A stretch of DNA of 64,000 nt from Antarctobacter aquimaris (GCF_900184945.1 NZ_FXYF01000003.1:186001-250000); one strand, 5' to 3'; positions 41,586-52,196 are shown, counted from the stretch's first letter. The notes: generated by a model from the letters alone, not told the origin. Numbers and translations are program-made.

Positions 41586-42506
41586 ATGCAAAGCAACGCC
41601 TTCAGGGCACTGGTCCTGACCGTTCTGGCGTTTTGCGCACCGGCCACCGCGGCGCTGGCGAACTGGGAATTCGAAGGCGGCCCCGAGGCCGAGGTGCACA
41701 CCGCCCGCGTCTGCGAAGGCCGCGATCAGGTGCTGTGCTTTGAACTCGGCTGCACCACGGGCGAGCCGCTGGGGTTTCGCCTGACCTCGCGCAACATGGC
41801 CGAGATGGTGGCCGCGCCGCGGCTGGACACGCTGCTGTTTGTCGGCTCGCAGCTGGCGGGGTCGCTGGAGTTCAGCCAGAGTGGGCTGGAAAGCTTTCGC
41901 GCGCCGCTGGAGGAAACGCATCTGCGCGGCATCGACCGGCTGAGGGCGGGGATCCGTGCGCAGCTGCATGTCTGGTACAGCGCCGAAGGGGCGCCGGAAA
42001 TCCACCAGTTCACTCTGATCGGATCGAACGCGGCCATCAGCGCGGTGCAGGAACAATGCCCGCTGCCGGATTTCGCGGAACGCGAACTGGAGCGCCGCAC
42101 GCTGGCCGATCCGGCCGCCAAGGTCCTGTCCGACATGCGCGAGGCCTGCTCTGTCCTGAGCGGCACGCTGACCGAGGGCGCGGGGTTTGCCGTGCCCTTT
42201 GACCTCGACGGGCAGGAACCGATGGACCTGCGGGTCAATCACGGCGCGCTGGTCTGCGACAGCACGCCGGACCTGGTCTGCGGCACGGCGGGGTGCCTGA
42301 CCTCGCTCTGGCAGGGGCTGGACGACGGGCGTTATCGCCGGGTTTTCCTGAACGCGGTGCAGGATGCCGAGACGGTCGAGCCGGGCGTGGTGAAGATGTC
42401 GTTCAAGGGGTCGCGCTGCAAGGGCGTGGAGGCCGAAGAGGGGCAGGAGCCGGTCTGCGACGCGCTCTATGACCTCAGTGATTTCGAGCTGACCCCGCGT
42501 CCGTGA
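41586..42506 (+). CDS. Secreted protein of unknown function
   Basis: Not recognised. A 306-residue protein with a signal peptide (about 1-25, ending ALAN) and nine cysteines in the mature part, mostly in close pairs (CEGRDQVLCFELGC, CDSTPDLVCGTAGC), suggesting disulfides in the periplasm. The two Cys-rich units (about 43-60 and 223-246) look like a duplicated motif. A strong AAAAGGAG ribosome site lies before the ATG. It shares a divergent promoter region with prpE, but a link to propionate use is not shown. Confidence 0.75.
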   Translation: MQSNAFRALVLTVLAFCAPATAALANWEFEGGPEAEVHTARVCEGRDQVLCFELGCTTGEPLGFRLTSRNMAEMVAAPRLDTLLFVGSQLAGSLEFSQSGLESFRAPLEETHLRGIDRLRAGIRAQLHVWYSAEGAPEIHQFTLIGSNAAISAVQEQCPLPDFAERELERRTLADPAAKVLSDMREACSVLSGTLTEGAGFAVPFDLDGQEPMDLRVNHGALVCDSTPDLVCGTAGCLTSLWQGLDDGRYRRVFLNAVQDAETVEPGVVKMSFKGSRCKGVEAEEGQEPVCDALYDLSDFELTPRP

Positions 42507-42520
42507 GGTCGCGGGTCGGG

Positions 42521-42603
42521 CCCGGGACGGGTGGGGCATCCGCCCGCCGTCCCGGGGCTTGATCGGCGGCGGCATGGGGGCGCTGCCGTGCCGGTGCGCC
42601 CCC
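42521..42603. terminator. Two hairpins between convergent genes
   Basis: The first hairpin (42521-42556) has CCCGGGACGG pairing with CCGTCCCGGG; the second (42576-42603) has GGGGGCGC pairing with GCGCCCCC. They separate the convergent secreted-protein gene and maeB. The second half resembles the REP-like family without its tail. Confidence 0.6.
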
Positions 42604-42610
42604 GCCAAGG

Positions 42611-44890
42611 TCAGCCGTAATGCGCCACCGGCGTGCCGGCGATGGCCGCCATGTTCAGCAACCCGCGCGCGGTGATCGCGGGCGTCACGATGTGGGCGCG
42701 GTTGCCCATGCCCATCAGAATCGGCCCGACCTCGAGCCCGCCGCCCTTCATCTTGAGGATGTTGCGGGTGGCCGAGGCGGCGTCGGCATGGCCGAAGATC
42801 AGCACGTTGGCCGCGCCCTGCATCCGGTTGCCGGGGAACAGGCGTTCGCGCAGGTCCGGGTCCAGCGCGGTGTCGACGTTCATCTCGCCCTCGTAGCTGA
42901 AGTCGCAGCCGCGCGAATCGAGGATCTGCATCGCCTCGCGCAGGCGCATCCCGCTGTCGGACTGCTGGTTGCCGAACTGCGATTGCGAGCAGAGCGCGAT
43001 CTTGGGCTCGATGCCGAAGCGGCGGACGTGGCGTGCGGCGCCGATGGCGGTTTCCGCCATCTGCGCGGCGGTGGGCTGCTGGTGGACGTGGGTGTCGGCG
43101 ATGAACAGCGGCCCGTCCTCGAGGATCATCAGCGACAACGCGCCCTGCGGGTGATGTTTGCGGTCGCCCAGCACCTGCCGGATGTAGTTCAGGTGCCAGA
43201 CGTATTCGCCGAAGGTGCCGCAGATCATGCTGTCGGCCTCTTCGCGGTAGACCATGATGGCGCCGATCGCGGTGGAATTGGTGCGCATGATCGCGCGGGC
43301 CAGGTCCGGAGTCACGCCGCGCCGGGCCATGATCTCGTGGTAGGTGCCCCAGTAGTCGCGGTAGCGCGGGTCGTTCTCGGGGTTGACGATGTTGAAGTCG
43401 CGTTCGGGGCGGATCATCAGGCCCAGCCGTTCGCAGCGGGTGGCGATGACCTCCGGACGGCCGATCAGGATCGGCAGTTCGGTGGTCTCCTCCAGGATCG
43501 CCTGCGCGGCGCGCAGCACGCGTTCATCCTCGCCCTCGGCAAAGACGATCTTGCGCGAGGCGGTGGCGGCGGCCTGGAACACCGGGCGCATCAGCAGGGC
43601 GGACTTGTAGACCGAGGCGTCGAGCCGCTGCTTGTAGACGGCGAGGTCCTCCAGCGGGCGGGTGGCGACGCCGGACTCCATCGCCGCCTTGGCCACGGCG
43701 GTCGAGACGATGCCGGACAGGCGCGGATCGAACGGCTTGGGGATCAGGTAGTCGGCGCCGAAGGTCAGCTGTTCGCCGCGGTAGGCGGCGGCGGCCTCGG
43801 CGCTGGTGGTGGCGCGGGCGAGCGCGGCGATGCCGTCGACGCAGGCGATTTTCATCTCGTCGTTGATCGTGGTCGCGCCGACGTCCAGCGCACCGCGGAA
43901 GATGAAGGGAAAGCACAGCACGTTGTTGACCTGGTTCGGGAAATCGCTGCGCCCGGTGGCGATGATCGCGTCGGGGGCGACCTCGCGGGCCTCGTCCGGC
44001 ATGATCTCGGGCGTGGGGTTGGCCAGGGCAAAGATGATCGGGCGCCGGGACATGCGGGCGACCTGCTCGGGCTTCAGCACGCCGGGACCGGACAGGCCCA
44101 GGAACAGGTCGGCGCCGTCGATGACATCGTCCAGCGTGCGCAGGTCGGACGGCTGGGCAAAATCGGCCTTTTGCGGGTTCATGTCCTCGGCGCGGCCTTC
44201 GTAGACCAGGCCGTGGATGTCGCAGAGCCAGATGTTCTCGCGCTTGACCCCCAGCTTGACCAGCATGTTCAGGCAGGCGATTCCCGCCGCGCCGCCGCCG
44301 GTGCTGACCACCTTGACGTCACCCCAGGCCTTGCCGGCGACGTGCAGCGCGTTGGTCGCCGCGGCGCCGACCACGATGGCGGTGCCGTGTTGGTCGTCGT
44401 GGAAGACGGGGATGTTCATCCGCTCGCGGCAGATCCGTTCAACGATGAAACAGTCCGGCGCCTTGATGTCCTCGAGGTTGATCGCGCCAAAGGTCGGCTC
44501 CAGCGCGCAGACGATCTCGGCCAGCTTTTCGGGGTCGGATTCGTCGACCTCGATGTCGAAACAGTCGATGTTGGCGAACTTCTTGAACAGGACCGCCTTG
44601 CCCTCCATCACCGGCTTGGACGCCAGCGCGCCGATGTTGCCCAGGCCCAGCACGGCGGTGCCGTTCGACACGACGGCCACCAGGTTGCCGCGCGTGGTGT
44701 AGCGGGCGGCGTTGGCGGGGTCGGCCTTGATCTCGAGGCAGGCCTCGGCGACGCCGGGGGAATAGGCGCGGCTGAGGTCGCGGCCATTGGCCAGCGGTTT
44801 TGTCGCGCGGATCTCGAGTTTGCCGGGGCGCGGGTTCTCGTGGTAGAACAGCGCCGCCTGGCGCAGGGTTTCCTTGGTCGTGTCGGTCAT
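42611..44890 (-). CDS. maeB: NADP-dependent malic enzyme with C-terminal phosphotransacetylase-like domain
   Basis: Decarboxylates malate to pyruvate with NADP, feeding NADPH and pyruvate pools. The 759-residue protein has the malic domain (about 1-430: [62 protein letters not shown]) and a phosphotransacetylase-like domain (about 435-759: [17 protein letters not shown]). This MaeB architecture is usual in proteobacteria; the C-terminal domain is normally regulatory. The ATG at 44890 has GGGAGG upstream; an in-frame upstream extension is not supported. Confidence 0.95.
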   Translation of the reverse strand: MTDTTKETLRQAALFYHENPRPGKLEIRATKPLANGRDLSRAYSPGVAEACLEIKADPANAARYTTRGNLVAVVSNGTAVLGLGNIGALASKPVMEGKAVLFKKFANIDCFDIEVDESDPEKLAEIVCALEPTFGAINLEDIKAPDCFIVERICRERMNIPVFHDDQHGTAIVVGAAATNALHVAGKAWGDVKVVSTGGGAAGIACLNMLVKLGVKRENIWLCDIHGLVYEGRAEDMNPQKADFAQPSDLRTLDDVIDGADLFLGLSGPGVLKPEQVARMSRRPIIFALANPTPEIMPDEAREVAPDAIIATGRSDFPNQVNNVLCFPFIFRGALDVGATTINDEMKIACVDGIAALARATTSAEAAAAYRGEQLTFGADYLIPKPFDPRLSGIVSTAVAKAAMESGVATRPLEDLAVYKQRLDASVYKSALLMRPVFQAAATASRKIVFAEGEDERVLRAAQAILEETTELPILIGRPEVIATRCERLGLMIRPERDFNIVNPENDPRYRDYWGTYHEIMARRGVTPDLARAIMRTNSTAIGAIMVYREEADSMICGTFGEYVWHLNYIRQVLGDRKHHPQGALSLMILEDGPLFIADTHVHQQPTAAQMAETAIGAARHVRRFGIEPKIALCSQSQFGNQQSDSGMRLREAMQILDSRGCDFSYEGEMNVDTALDPDLRERLFPGNRMQGAANVLIFGHADAASATRNILKMKGGGLEVGPILMGMGNRAHIVTPAITARGLLNMAAIAGTPVAHYG

Positions 44891-45103
44891 GGACAACTCC
44901 CTCCCGAGAATATGTTCAGCGTTAAACGATCTCGGGCGGCGGCCGGAGAGTCGCGTGTCCGATAGCAGTTTACCCCATGTGTGGGAATTGCAAAGCTGCC
45001 GCAAAGGAAGGCGGCCTGCCCGCTTTTGCGCTAACACGCGGGACTTGCATTCCGGCAGGCGGCTTCGCAACATGGGGGGCACCCAGCGAGGACGTCCCAG
45101 CCC

Positions 45104-45511
45104 ATGACACAGAGCCCATCCGATCTGGCGGCCGCTGCCCGCGCGGTGCGCGAAAACGCCTATGTGCCCTATTCGCATTTCAAGGTGGGCGCGGCGCTGC
45201 GCGCGCCCTCGGGTGCGGTCTACGTCGGCTGCAACGTCGAGAACGTGGCCTACCCCGAGGGCACCTGCGCCGAGGCGGGGGCGATTGCCGCCATGGTCGC
45301 GGCCGGTGAGACCGAGATCACCGAGGCCTATGTCATCGCCGACAGCGCGCATCCGGTGGCGCCCTGCGGCGGCTGCCGGCAAAAGCTGATGGAATTCGCC
45401 CGCGCCGATGTGCGGGTGACGCTGGCCACGGTCGACGGCGCCGAAGAGGTGGTGACGGTGGCGGACCTGCTGCCCGGCGCATTTGGCACCAAGCACATGG
45501 ACCGCGCCTGA
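45104..45511 (+). CDS. cdd: Cytidine deaminase
   Basis: Deaminates cytidine and deoxycytidine to uridine and deoxyuridine in pyrimidine salvage. The 135-residue tetrameric type has the zinc site in GTCAEAGA (Cys55, Glu57) and PCGGCRQ (Cys88, Cys91); the substrate loop is GCNVENVAYPEG. It is the first gene of a five-gene salvage operon; its stop shares one base with the deoA start. Confidence 0.95.
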   Translation: MTQSPSDLAAAARAVRENAYVPYSHFKVGAALRAPSGAVYVGCNVENVAYPEGTCAEAGAIAAMVAAGETEITEAYVIADSAHPVAPCGGCRQKLMEFARADVRVTLATVDGAEEVVTVADLLPGAFGTKHMDRA

Positions 45512-46800
45512 TGGACGCCCGCAGCATCATCGCCGAGTTGCGCCGGGGCGAGGAACCCGCGCCCCGGGAACTGGCCTGGTTCGCGCAGGGGCTGGCCGAT
45601 GGCACGGTCAGCGGCGCGCAGGCCGGGGCCTTTGCCATGGGCGTCTGCCTGCGCGGGCTGTCCGAGGCGGGGCGCGTGGCGCTGACGCTGGCGATGCGGG
45701 ATTCGGGCCGGGTGCTGGACTGGCAGATGGACGGGCCGGTGGTGGACAAGCATTCGACCGGCGGGGTGGGCGACTGCGTGTCGCTGGTGCTGGCCCCGGC
45801 GCTGGCGGCCTGCGGGGTCTACGTGCCGATGATCTCGGGGCGCGGCCTGGGTCACACCGGCGGCACGCTGGACAAGCTGGAGGCGATTCCGGGCTACATG
45901 GTCGCGCCGGACGAGGCGCTGTTTCGCCACATCGTCGGCGACGTGGGCTGCGCAATTGTCGGTGCCTCGGCCGATATCGCCCCGGCGGACAAGCGGCTGT
46001 ACGCGATCCGCGACGTGACCGGAACGGTCGAGAGCCTGGACCTGATCACCGCCTCGATCCTGTCGAAAAAGCTGGCGGCGGGGCTTCAGGCGCTGGTGCT
46101 GGACGTCAAGACCGGCTCGGGCGCCTTCATGAAATCGCGCGAGGAGTCGCGGGCCCTGGCGCAGGCGCTGGTCTCGACCGCCAATGCCGCCGGCTGCCCG
46201 ACCACGGCGCTGCTGACCGACATGACGCAGCCGCTGGCGCCGTCGCTGGGCAATGCCTTGGAGGTGGACGAATCCATGCGCGTGCTGACCGGGCAGGCCA
46301 AGGGGCCGTTGCTGGAGTTGAGCATCGCTTTGGGGGCCGAGCTGCTGACCACGGCGGGCATTGCCGACGGCGAGGCGAAGTTGCGTCAGGCGATTGCCTC
46401 GGGCGAGGCGGCGGAGCGGTTCGGGCGCATGGTCTACGCGCTGGGCGGGCCGCTGGCCTTTGTCGACGACTGGCGGCGCTTTCTGCCCGAGGCGACGGTG
46501 ATCCTGGAGGTGCCCGCGCCCGAGGATGGCGTGGTCGCGGCGTTCGATGGCGAGGCGCTGGGGCTGGCGGTGGTGGACCTGGGCGGCGGGCGGCGGGTCG
46601 AGACCGACAGCGTCAACCCCTCGGTCGGCCTGTCCGAGGTGGTGCGGCTGGGCGCAAAGGTCAGCCGGGGCCAGCCGCTGTGCCGCGTCCATGCCGCGCG
46701 CGAGGAACAGGCGGCGGCAGCGGCGCAGGCGGTTTTGGCGGCGATCACCCTGGGCGACGCGCCGAAGGAGGTGCCATTGGTGCTGGAGCGGGTGACCTGA
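45511..46800 (+). CDS. deoA: Thymidine phosphorylase
   Basis: Splits thymidine and deoxyuridine with phosphate, giving the base and 2-deoxyribose-1-phosphate. The 429 residues have the signature VVDKHSTGGVGDCVSLVLAP (about 76-95), SGRGLGHTGGTLDKLEAIPG and DVKTGSGAFM. Start and stop overlap both neighbours by one base, so translation is coupled. Products go to DeoB and Upp in the same operon. Confidence 0.96.
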   Translation: MDARSIIAELRRGEEPAPRELAWFAQGLADGTVSGAQAGAFAMGVCLRGLSEAGRVALTLAMRDSGRVLDWQMDGPVVDKHSTGGVGDCVSLVLAPALAACGVYVPMISGRGLGHTGGTLDKLEAIPGYMVAPDEALFRHIVGDVGCAIVGASADIAPADKRLYAIRDVTGTVESLDLITASILSKKLAAGLQALVLDVKTGSGAFMKSREESRALAQALVSTANAAGCPTTALLTDMTQPLAPSLGNALEVDESMRVLTGQAKGPLLELSIALGAELLTTAGIADGEAKLRQAIASGEAAERFGRMVYALGGPLAFVDDWRRFLPEATVILEVPAPEDGVVAAFDGEALGLAVVDLGGGRRVETDSVNPSVGLSEVVRLGAKVSRGQPLCRVHAAREEQAAAAAQAVLAAITLGDAPKEVPLVLERVT

Positions 46801-47999
46801 TGCGCGCCTTCCTGGTGGTGATGGATTCGGTCGGGATCGGCGGCGCGCCGGATGCCGATGCGTTTTTCAACGACGGCTTGCCCGATACCGGCGCGGACAC
46901 GCTGGGCCATATCTTCGACGCCTGCGCGCGCGGGGATGCGGAGGACGGGCGATCGGGGCCTTTGCAGGTGCCGGTGCTGGCCGGGCTGGGGCTGTACGCC
47001 GCCGCCGATCTCGCCAGCGGCGGGCATCGGGCGACGGGCACGCCCACGGGCCTGTGGGGGGCGGCGACGGAGGTGTCGAAGGGCAAGGACACGCCCTCTG
47101 GCCACTGGGAACTGGCCGGGCTGCCGGTGCCCTGGGACTGGACCTATTTCCCCGATACCCAGCCGGCCTTTCCGGCGGAACTGACCGCGAAAGTCTGCGA
47201 GATCGCCGGGACGGACGGCATCCTGGCCAATTGCCACGGCTCGGGCACCGTCATGCTGGACCGTTTCGGCGCGGAGCACATCCGCACCGGCAAACCGATC
47301 TGCTACACCTCCGCCGACAGCGTGTTCCAGATCGCCGCGCACGAGGAACATTTCGGCCTCGACCGGCTGTTGCACCTGTGCGAGACGCTGGCGCCCACCC
47401 TGCACGGGATGAAGGTGGGCCGCGTGATCGCGCGGCCCTTCGTCGGGGAGCCGGGCCGCTTCAAACGCACGATCAACCGGCATGATTATGCGATTCAGCC
47501 GCCGCAGCCGATCCTGACCAACTGGGTGCAGGACGCGGGACGGCGGGTCTATGCCGTGGGCAAGATCGGCGATATCCTGTCGATGGCGGGCATCGACGAG
47601 GTGCGCAAGGGCGATGATGCGACCTTGATGGGGCACCTGTCAGACCTGGTGGAGACGGCCGAGGACGGCTCGCTGACATTCGCCAATTTCGTCGAGTTCG
47701 ACAGTCTTTACGGGCATCGGCGCGACGTGTCGGGCTATGCGCGGCACCTCGAATGGTTCGACGCGCATATCGGCCGTCTGCTGCCGCGCCTGCGCGACGG
47801 CGACCTGCTGCTGATCACCGCCGACCATGGCAACGACCCGACCTGGACCGGCACAGACCACACGCGCGAACGGGTGCCGGTGCTGATCGCGGGCAAGGGC
47901 GCGGGCAGCCTCGGTCAGATCGGCTTTGCCGATGTTGCCGCCTCCATCGCCGCACACCTGGACGTGCCCGCGCAAGGGCCGGGGAGATCCTTTCTGTGA
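46800..47999 (+). CDS. deoB: Phosphopentomutase
   Basis: Converts (deoxy)ribose-1-phosphate to the 5-phosphate. The 399-residue alkaline-phosphatase-superfamily protein has metal ligands in VMDSVGIGGAPDA and ITADHGNDPTWTGTDHTRE, and the phosphate-accepting loop GKDTPSGHWE. The second residue after the acceptor Thr is Ser where many homologues have Thr. The ATG at 46800 shares a base with the deoA stop. Confidence 0.96.
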   Translation: MRAFLVVMDSVGIGGAPDADAFFNDGLPDTGADTLGHIFDACARGDAEDGRSGPLQVPVLAGLGLYAAADLASGGHRATGTPTGLWGAATEVSKGKDTPSGHWELAGLPVPWDWTYFPDTQPAFPAELTAKVCEIAGTDGILANCHGSGTVMLDRFGAEHIRTGKPICYTSADSVFQIAAHEEHFGLDRLLHLCETLAPTLHGMKVGRVIARPFVGEPGRFKRTINRHDYAIQPPQPILTNWVQDAGRRVYAVGKIGDILSMAGIDEVRKGDDATLMGHLSDLVETAEDGSLTFANFVEFDSLYGHRRDVSGYARHLEWFDAHIGRLLPRLRDGDLLLITADHGNDPTWTGTDHTRERVPVLIAGKGAGSLGQIGFADVAASIAAHLDVPAQGPGRSFL

Positions 48000-49033
48000 G
48001 ACACGAAGACGACCGGCTCCGCCCGATCACCGACGAGGAACACCTCGACCGCATCGCGCGCCTGCCCAAGGTGGAGTTGCACCTGCATTTCGAAGGCGGC
48101 GCGCCGCCGGCCTTCATCCGCGGGCTGGCCAAGGAAAAGAAGGTCGACATCGCCAAGGTGTTCAACCGCGACGGATCTTACGCCTACCGCGATTTCTGGC
48201 ACTTCCTCGAGGTCTACGAGGCGGCGACCTCGGTGCTGAAGACGCCCGAGGATTATGCCCGCCTCTGCACCGCCGTGCTGGAGGAGTCCGCCAGGAATGG
48301 CGTGGTCTACTCCGAGACCTTCCTCAGCCCGGATTTCTGCGGTGGCGGCGATGTCGGGGCCTGGCGGGAATACCTGCTGGCCATCCGCGAGGCGGCCGAG
48401 CGGGCCGAGCGCAGCCACGGCATCACCCTGCGCGGCATCGTCACCTGCATCCGCCATTTCGGCCCCGACAAGGCCAGGCGCGCCGCGCTGTGTGCCGCCG
48501 AGACGGCGGGCGACTGGCTGGTGGGCTTCGGCATGGCCGGGGACGAGAAGAAGGGCAAGCAGAAGGATTTTGCCTGGAGCTTTGACCTGGCGCGCGAGGC
48601 GGGGTTGCGTCTGACCAGCCACGCCGGGGAATGGAACGGCCCGCAGGAGGTGCGCGACGCGGTTGAGGACCTGGGGGTCGAGAGGATCGGCCACGGCGTG
48701 CGGGCCGCGCCCGATCTGGCCACCGTCGACATGCTGGCCGAACGCGAAATCACGCTGGAGGTCTGCCCGGGATCGAACGTCTTTCTGGGGGTGTACCCCA
48801 CGCTGAAGGACCACCCGATCGACAGGCTGCGCGACCGGGGCGTGCGGGTGACGGTGTCCACCGACGACCCGCCGTTCTTTCACACCACCATGCGGCAGGA
48901 GTACCTTGGCCTTGCCAAGACCTTCGGATGGGACGAAGAGGTGTTCGCAGACATCAACCGCACCGCCCTCGACGCCGCCTTCTGCGATGCGGCCACCCGG
49001 GAGGCGGTGAAGAAGAGACTGGAGACGGCATGA
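47996..49033 (+). CDS. add: Adenosine deaminase
   Basis: Deaminates adenosine to inosine. The 345 residues contain the zinc ligands in ELHLHFEGG and SHAGEWNG, the catalytic glutamate of HAGE and STDDPPFF with the last zinc Asp. I start it at the GTG at 47996, which overlaps the deoB stop (GTGA) and follows GGGGAG at good distance; no ATG before the conserved HLHFEGG fits. It belongs to the same operon. Confidence 0.93.
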   Translation: MRHEDDRLRPITDEEHLDRIARLPKVELHLHFEGGAPPAFIRGLAKEKKVDIAKVFNRDGSYAYRDFWHFLEVYEAATSVLKTPEDYARLCTAVLEESARNGVVYSETFLSPDFCGGGDVGAWREYLLAIREAAERAERSHGITLRGIVTCIRHFGPDKARRAALCAAETAGDWLVGFGMAGDEKKGKQKDFAWSFDLAREAGLRLTSHAGEWNGPQEVRDAVEDLGVERIGHGVRAAPDLATVDMLAEREITLEVCPGSNVFLGVYPTLKDHPIDRLRDRGVRVTVSTDDPPFFHTTMRQEYLGLAKTFGWDEEVFADINRTALDAAFCDAATREAVKKRLETA

Positions 49034-49662
49034 GCGACACCCTGACCATCGTCGACCATCCGCTGGTGCAGCACAAGCTGAGCCTGATGCGTGAACAGAC
49101 CACCTCGACCGCCAGCTTTCGCCGGCTGTTGCGCGAAATCAGCCTGCTGCTGGCCTACGAGGTGACGCGCGACCTGCCGCTGACAACCCGGCGGATCGAA
49201 ACCCCGCTGTGCGAGATGGACGCCCCGGTGATCGAGGGCAAGAAGCTGGCGCTGATCTCGATCCTGCGGGCGGGCAACGGCCTGTTGGACGGCATCCTGG
49301 AGCTGATCCCGGCGGCGCGGGTGGGCTTTGTCGGTCTCTACCGCGACGAGGAGACGCTGAAGCCGGTGCAGTACTACAACAAGCTGCCGACCCAGATGGG
49401 CGAACGCATCGCCATCGTCGTCGACCCGATGCTGGCCACCGGCAATTCCTCGGCCGCGGCCATCGACCTGGTCAAGAAGGCCGGGGCGACGGACATCCGG
49501 TTCCTGTGCCTGCTGGCGGCGCCCGAGGGTGTGCGGCGGATGGCCGAGGCGCATCCCGACGTGCCGGTGATCACCGCCGCGCTGGACGAAAGGCTGAACG
49601 AAAAGGGCTATATCGTGCCCGGCCTGGGCGACGCCGGGGACCGGATGTACGGCACCAAATGA
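49030..49662 (+). CDS. upp: Uracil phosphoribosyltransferase
   Basis: Joins uracil to PRPP to give UMP, completing the salvage of bases released by deoA. The 210 residues carry [26 protein letters not shown] and the PRPP loop [10 protein letters not shown], then [13 protein letters not shown] at the end. The start overlaps the add stop by 4 bases (ATGA). It is the last gene of the operon. Confidence 0.97.
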   Translation: MSDTLTIVDHPLVQHKLSLMREQTTSTASFRRLLREISLLLAYEVTRDLPLTTRRIETPLCEMDAPVIEGKKLALISILRAGNGLLDGILELIPAARVGFVGLYRDEETLKPVQYYNKLPTQMGERIAIVVDPMLATGNSSAAAIDLVKKAGATDIRFLCLLAAPEGVRRMAEAHPDVPVITAALDERLNEKGYIVPGLGDAGDRMYGTK

Positions 49663-49846
49663 CCCTGTCGCGGGGCACTGGTTCCAGCGGTGGAACAGGT
49701 GTCCCGCAGCGTCGGACAATCGGGAAAACCGGGCTGCATTGTTCCGCAATCGGGCTGTGGGTATCCCAAAGCCGTTAATATTTTCAAGGCTTTACAGACC
49801 GGCTTGCCAGAGGGTATCCTGCGAGTCGCATCTGTGGGGGCAGAAC

Positions 49847-51118
49847 ATGACCTTGAAATCTTTCTCTTTTTTCGTGCTGGCCGTTTCCGGATTCGGAATT
49901 TTTTCCCATCCGGTGGCGGCGCAGAACAGCACGGACATCCCGCTCAACTTTCCGCCGGCGTCCTTTCAGGGCACCCAATTCGTCGACAACCGGGGCTGCG
50001 TCTATGTGCGCGCGGGGTTTGACGGGCTGGTGAACTGGGTGCCGCGCGTGACCCGCGGGCGCGAGCATATCTGCGGCCAGACGCCCACCTTCGGCTCGAC
50101 CCAGGTGGCCGCCCCGGCGCCCGCGCCGCGGGCGCAGCCGGCCCCGGCACCGCAGCCGGCGCAGGTCACCGCGGCCCCGCCCGCGCCCCGGCCTGCCGCC
50201 GCGCCGACGCCGCAACGGGTGGTGCGCAGCCAGCCCGCTCCCCAGCCGGTGGTGCGCCGCGTGATGACCGCCCCGGCGCCCAAGCCGCCCGCCGCCGAAC
50301 CGCCGCGCGTGGTGCGCCGCGTGCCGGCGCCGCAACCCGCGGCACCCGTCGTCACCACCAGCGTCCCCGCGCATGGCAAGGCCAAGGTCCTGCCGATGGG
50401 GCCGATCAAGGTGCCCGCGCAGATCGCCTGCGCCGAAGGCCGAACCTACCGTGTCGTCGATGGCAGGAAGACCCCGATCCGCTGTGGCCCGCAGCAGACG
50501 CCGCACGCCACGGTGATCCGTCGCGGTGACGCACCCGCCAGCGGCGCGAACGTCTATTACAACAAGAAAAGCTGGGAAGGCAGCAGCCTGGACCTGCCGC
50601 CCGAGACCCGCATCGTGCCCAAGCACGTCTACGATCAGCGCGACACGCAGGTGGCCCATGTGCCCGAGGGCTACAGCCCGGCCTGGGAAGATGACCGGCT
50701 GAATTCCTACCGCGCCTATCAGACCGTTCAGGGCCACCAGGACACCCAGCAGGTCTGGACCAACACCGTGCCGCGCGAACTGGTCAGCCAGGCGCGGCGT
50801 CACGAGGTCAAGCCGCCGGTGGTCGTGGGCCGCGCGGCCTCGCCGCTGCCGCTGACCCCGGTCGTGACCACCAAGGGCAAGGTGCCGGTCACGGTCGGCC
50901 GCTGGATCGAGGTCGGCGCCTTTTCCACCGAGGGCAAGGCGCGCCAGGCGGTGTCGCGGTTGCAGGCGGCGGGCTTTACCGTCCGCATGGGCCAGCACAG
51001 CCAGAACGGCCGGAGTTTCTCGCTGTTGCGGGTCGGGCCCTATGCCGACGACGCCGCGCTGCGCCACGCGCTGAACCGCGTGCATGGCACCGGGTACACG
51101 CAGGCCTACGTCCGCTGA
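49847..51118 (+). CDS. Secreted SPOR-domain protein
   Basis: Exported protein of 423 residues. Signal peptide at 1-25 (ending PVAAQN), a short Cys-containing N-terminal domain (FVDNRGCVYVRAGFDGLVNWVPRVTR, 45-70), a long Pro/Ala-rich linker (about 85-180), a second small domain with CAEGRTYRV and CGPQQTPHA, and a C-terminal SPOR domain (about 350-423: IEVGAFSTEGKARQAVSRL). SPOR domains bind denuded septal peptidoglycan, so a role at division is likely but inferred. GGGGG precedes the ATG. Confidence 0.88.
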   Translation: MTLKSFSFFVLAVSGFGIFSHPVAAQNSTDIPLNFPPASFQGTQFVDNRGCVYVRAGFDGLVNWVPRVTRGREHICGQTPTFGSTQVAAPAPAPRAQPAPAPQPAQVTAAPPAPRPAAAPTPQRVVRSQPAPQPVVRRVMTAPAPKPPAAEPPRVVRRVPAPQPAAPVVTTSVPAHGKAKVLPMGPIKVPAQIACAEGRTYRVVDGRKTPIRCGPQQTPHATVIRRGDAPASGANVYYNKKSWEGSSLDLPPETRIVPKHVYDQRDTQVAHVPEGYSPAWEDDRLNSYRAYQTVQGHQDTQQVWTNTVPRELVSQARRHEVKPPVVVGRAASPLPLTPVVTTKGKVPVTVGRWIEVGAFSTEGKARQAVSRLQAAGFTVRMGQHSQNGRSFSLLRVGPYADDAALRHALNRVHGTGYTQAYVR

Positions 51119-51139
51119 AGTCCGTCCCCACGGACCCGC

Positions 51140-51166
51140 CCGCCCGCGTGCCCGCCACGCGGGCGG
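51140..51166. terminator. Hairpin between convergent genes
   Basis: An 11-bp perfect stem (CCGCCCGCGTG / CACGCGGGCGG) with a 5-base loop lies between the SPOR gene and the convergent membrane-protein gene. Confidence 0.7.
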
Positions 51167-51182
51167 CTGCGTTCCTGTCGCG

Positions 51183-52196
51183 TCACGATCCGCAGATGCC
51201 CTGAAGCCGCACCCAGTCGGGGTCGCTCAGCACCGGGCGGCTGCCTTGTTCGGCGCGGGGGTCGGCCTCGATCAGCGCCAGGGTGCGTTCGCCGGTCATG
51301 TCCAGCGCGTAGGCATAGGGCGTGCTGCGCAACTCGGCCTTGGCAAAGGCGGCCAGCAGGCGCTCGGTCTCGGGCCGGGTGGCGGTGCGGGTCATCACGA
51401 CCTCGGCGTAGCTTTCCAGCACGCTGTCGGGCAGCACGCCGGTGGTCAGCAGACGCAGGCTGGCCATCAGTCCGGCATGATCCAGCAGCACGGCCAGCGG
51501 ATCGGTCTGCTGCGCGCGCACCGTCTCGGCGACGACATAGCCGGCGGCGACATCCGGGTCCTCGTAGTCCTCGATCACCGAGCGGTTCAGCAGCACGATG
51601 CCGCCCGGCAGATGCGCGCTGACCAGCGCGCCGCCCGGCAGGATGACGATGCGGCGCCGGTCCAGCCGCGCGGCCAGCCGCTCCAGCGGGACCCGCGCAT
51701 CGCGCGAGGCGCAGGGTTTGCCCGACAGCCGCTCGATATGGGCCAGCAGGCTGTTGCCGATCTCGGCGCGCTTGACCGCCGGGACCACGGTCACGGTGTA
51801 GCGTTCCAGCGCGCCGGGCAGCCACAGCACGCCCGCCGCGGCAAGCGCCGCCAGCAGTCCGCCCGACAGCAGGAACCGCAGCTTGCCCGGGCGCGGCCGG
51901 CGGCGTTCGATCGCGCGCAGCAGGCGGTCGATGCCGTTGATCATCTCGGCCTCGGTCTCGGGCAGTTCCAGCGTCTCGCCCGGGGCGTTGTCGGGAAAGT
52001 AGATCGCCGGGACGTCCTTGCCGTTGGCGCGGTTCACCGCCCCCAGCGACCAATGCGCCAGCGCCCGCCCGTTGATTTCGGACAGGGTCAGGGTCGCATC
52101 GCCCAGCGAGACGATGACCTCACGCCGCTGGTCCTCGGGCGTCGGGCGCCAGAGGCCGGTCGCTTCGAGACGGTCGAACTGTTTGAGGGCGGTCAT
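51183..52196 (-). CDS. Membrane protein resembling a degenerate M48-type peptidase
   Basis: A 337-residue protein with one clear membrane helix (about 107-125, FLLSGGLLAALAAAGVLWLP). The C-terminal half resembles M48 peptidases in layout (ALVSAHLPGGIVLLNRSVIE, then a two-helix segment followed by DHAGLMASLRLLTTG), but where M48 enzymes have HExxH it reads YVVAETVRAQQ, so the zinc site is missing. If the match is real it is a non-catalytic homologue. The ATG at 52196 is preferred over one 30 bases upstream, though no clear ribosome site decides. Confidence 0.7.
   Translation of the reverse strand: MTALKQFDRLEATGLWRPTPEDQRREVIVSLGDATLTLSEINGRALAHWSLGAVNRANGKDVPAIYFPDNAPGETLELPETEAEMINGIDRLLRAIERRRPRPGKLRFLLSGGLLAALAAAGVLWLPGALERYTVTVVPAVKRAEIGNSLLAHIERLSGKPCASRDARVPLERLAARLDRRRIVILPGGALVSAHLPGGIVLLNRSVIEDYEDPDVAAGYVVAETVRAQQTDPLAVLLDHAGLMASLRLLTTGVLPDSVLESYAEVVMTRTATRPETERLLAAFAKAELRSTPYAYALDMTGERTLALIEADPRAEQGSRPVLSDPDWVRLQGICGS

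Noticed and set aside
42611-45496. N-terminal extension of the malic enzyme to 45496
   Set aside because: The extension runs through the cdd gene in antisense, while the ATG at 44890 has a good ribosome site and the normal family start.
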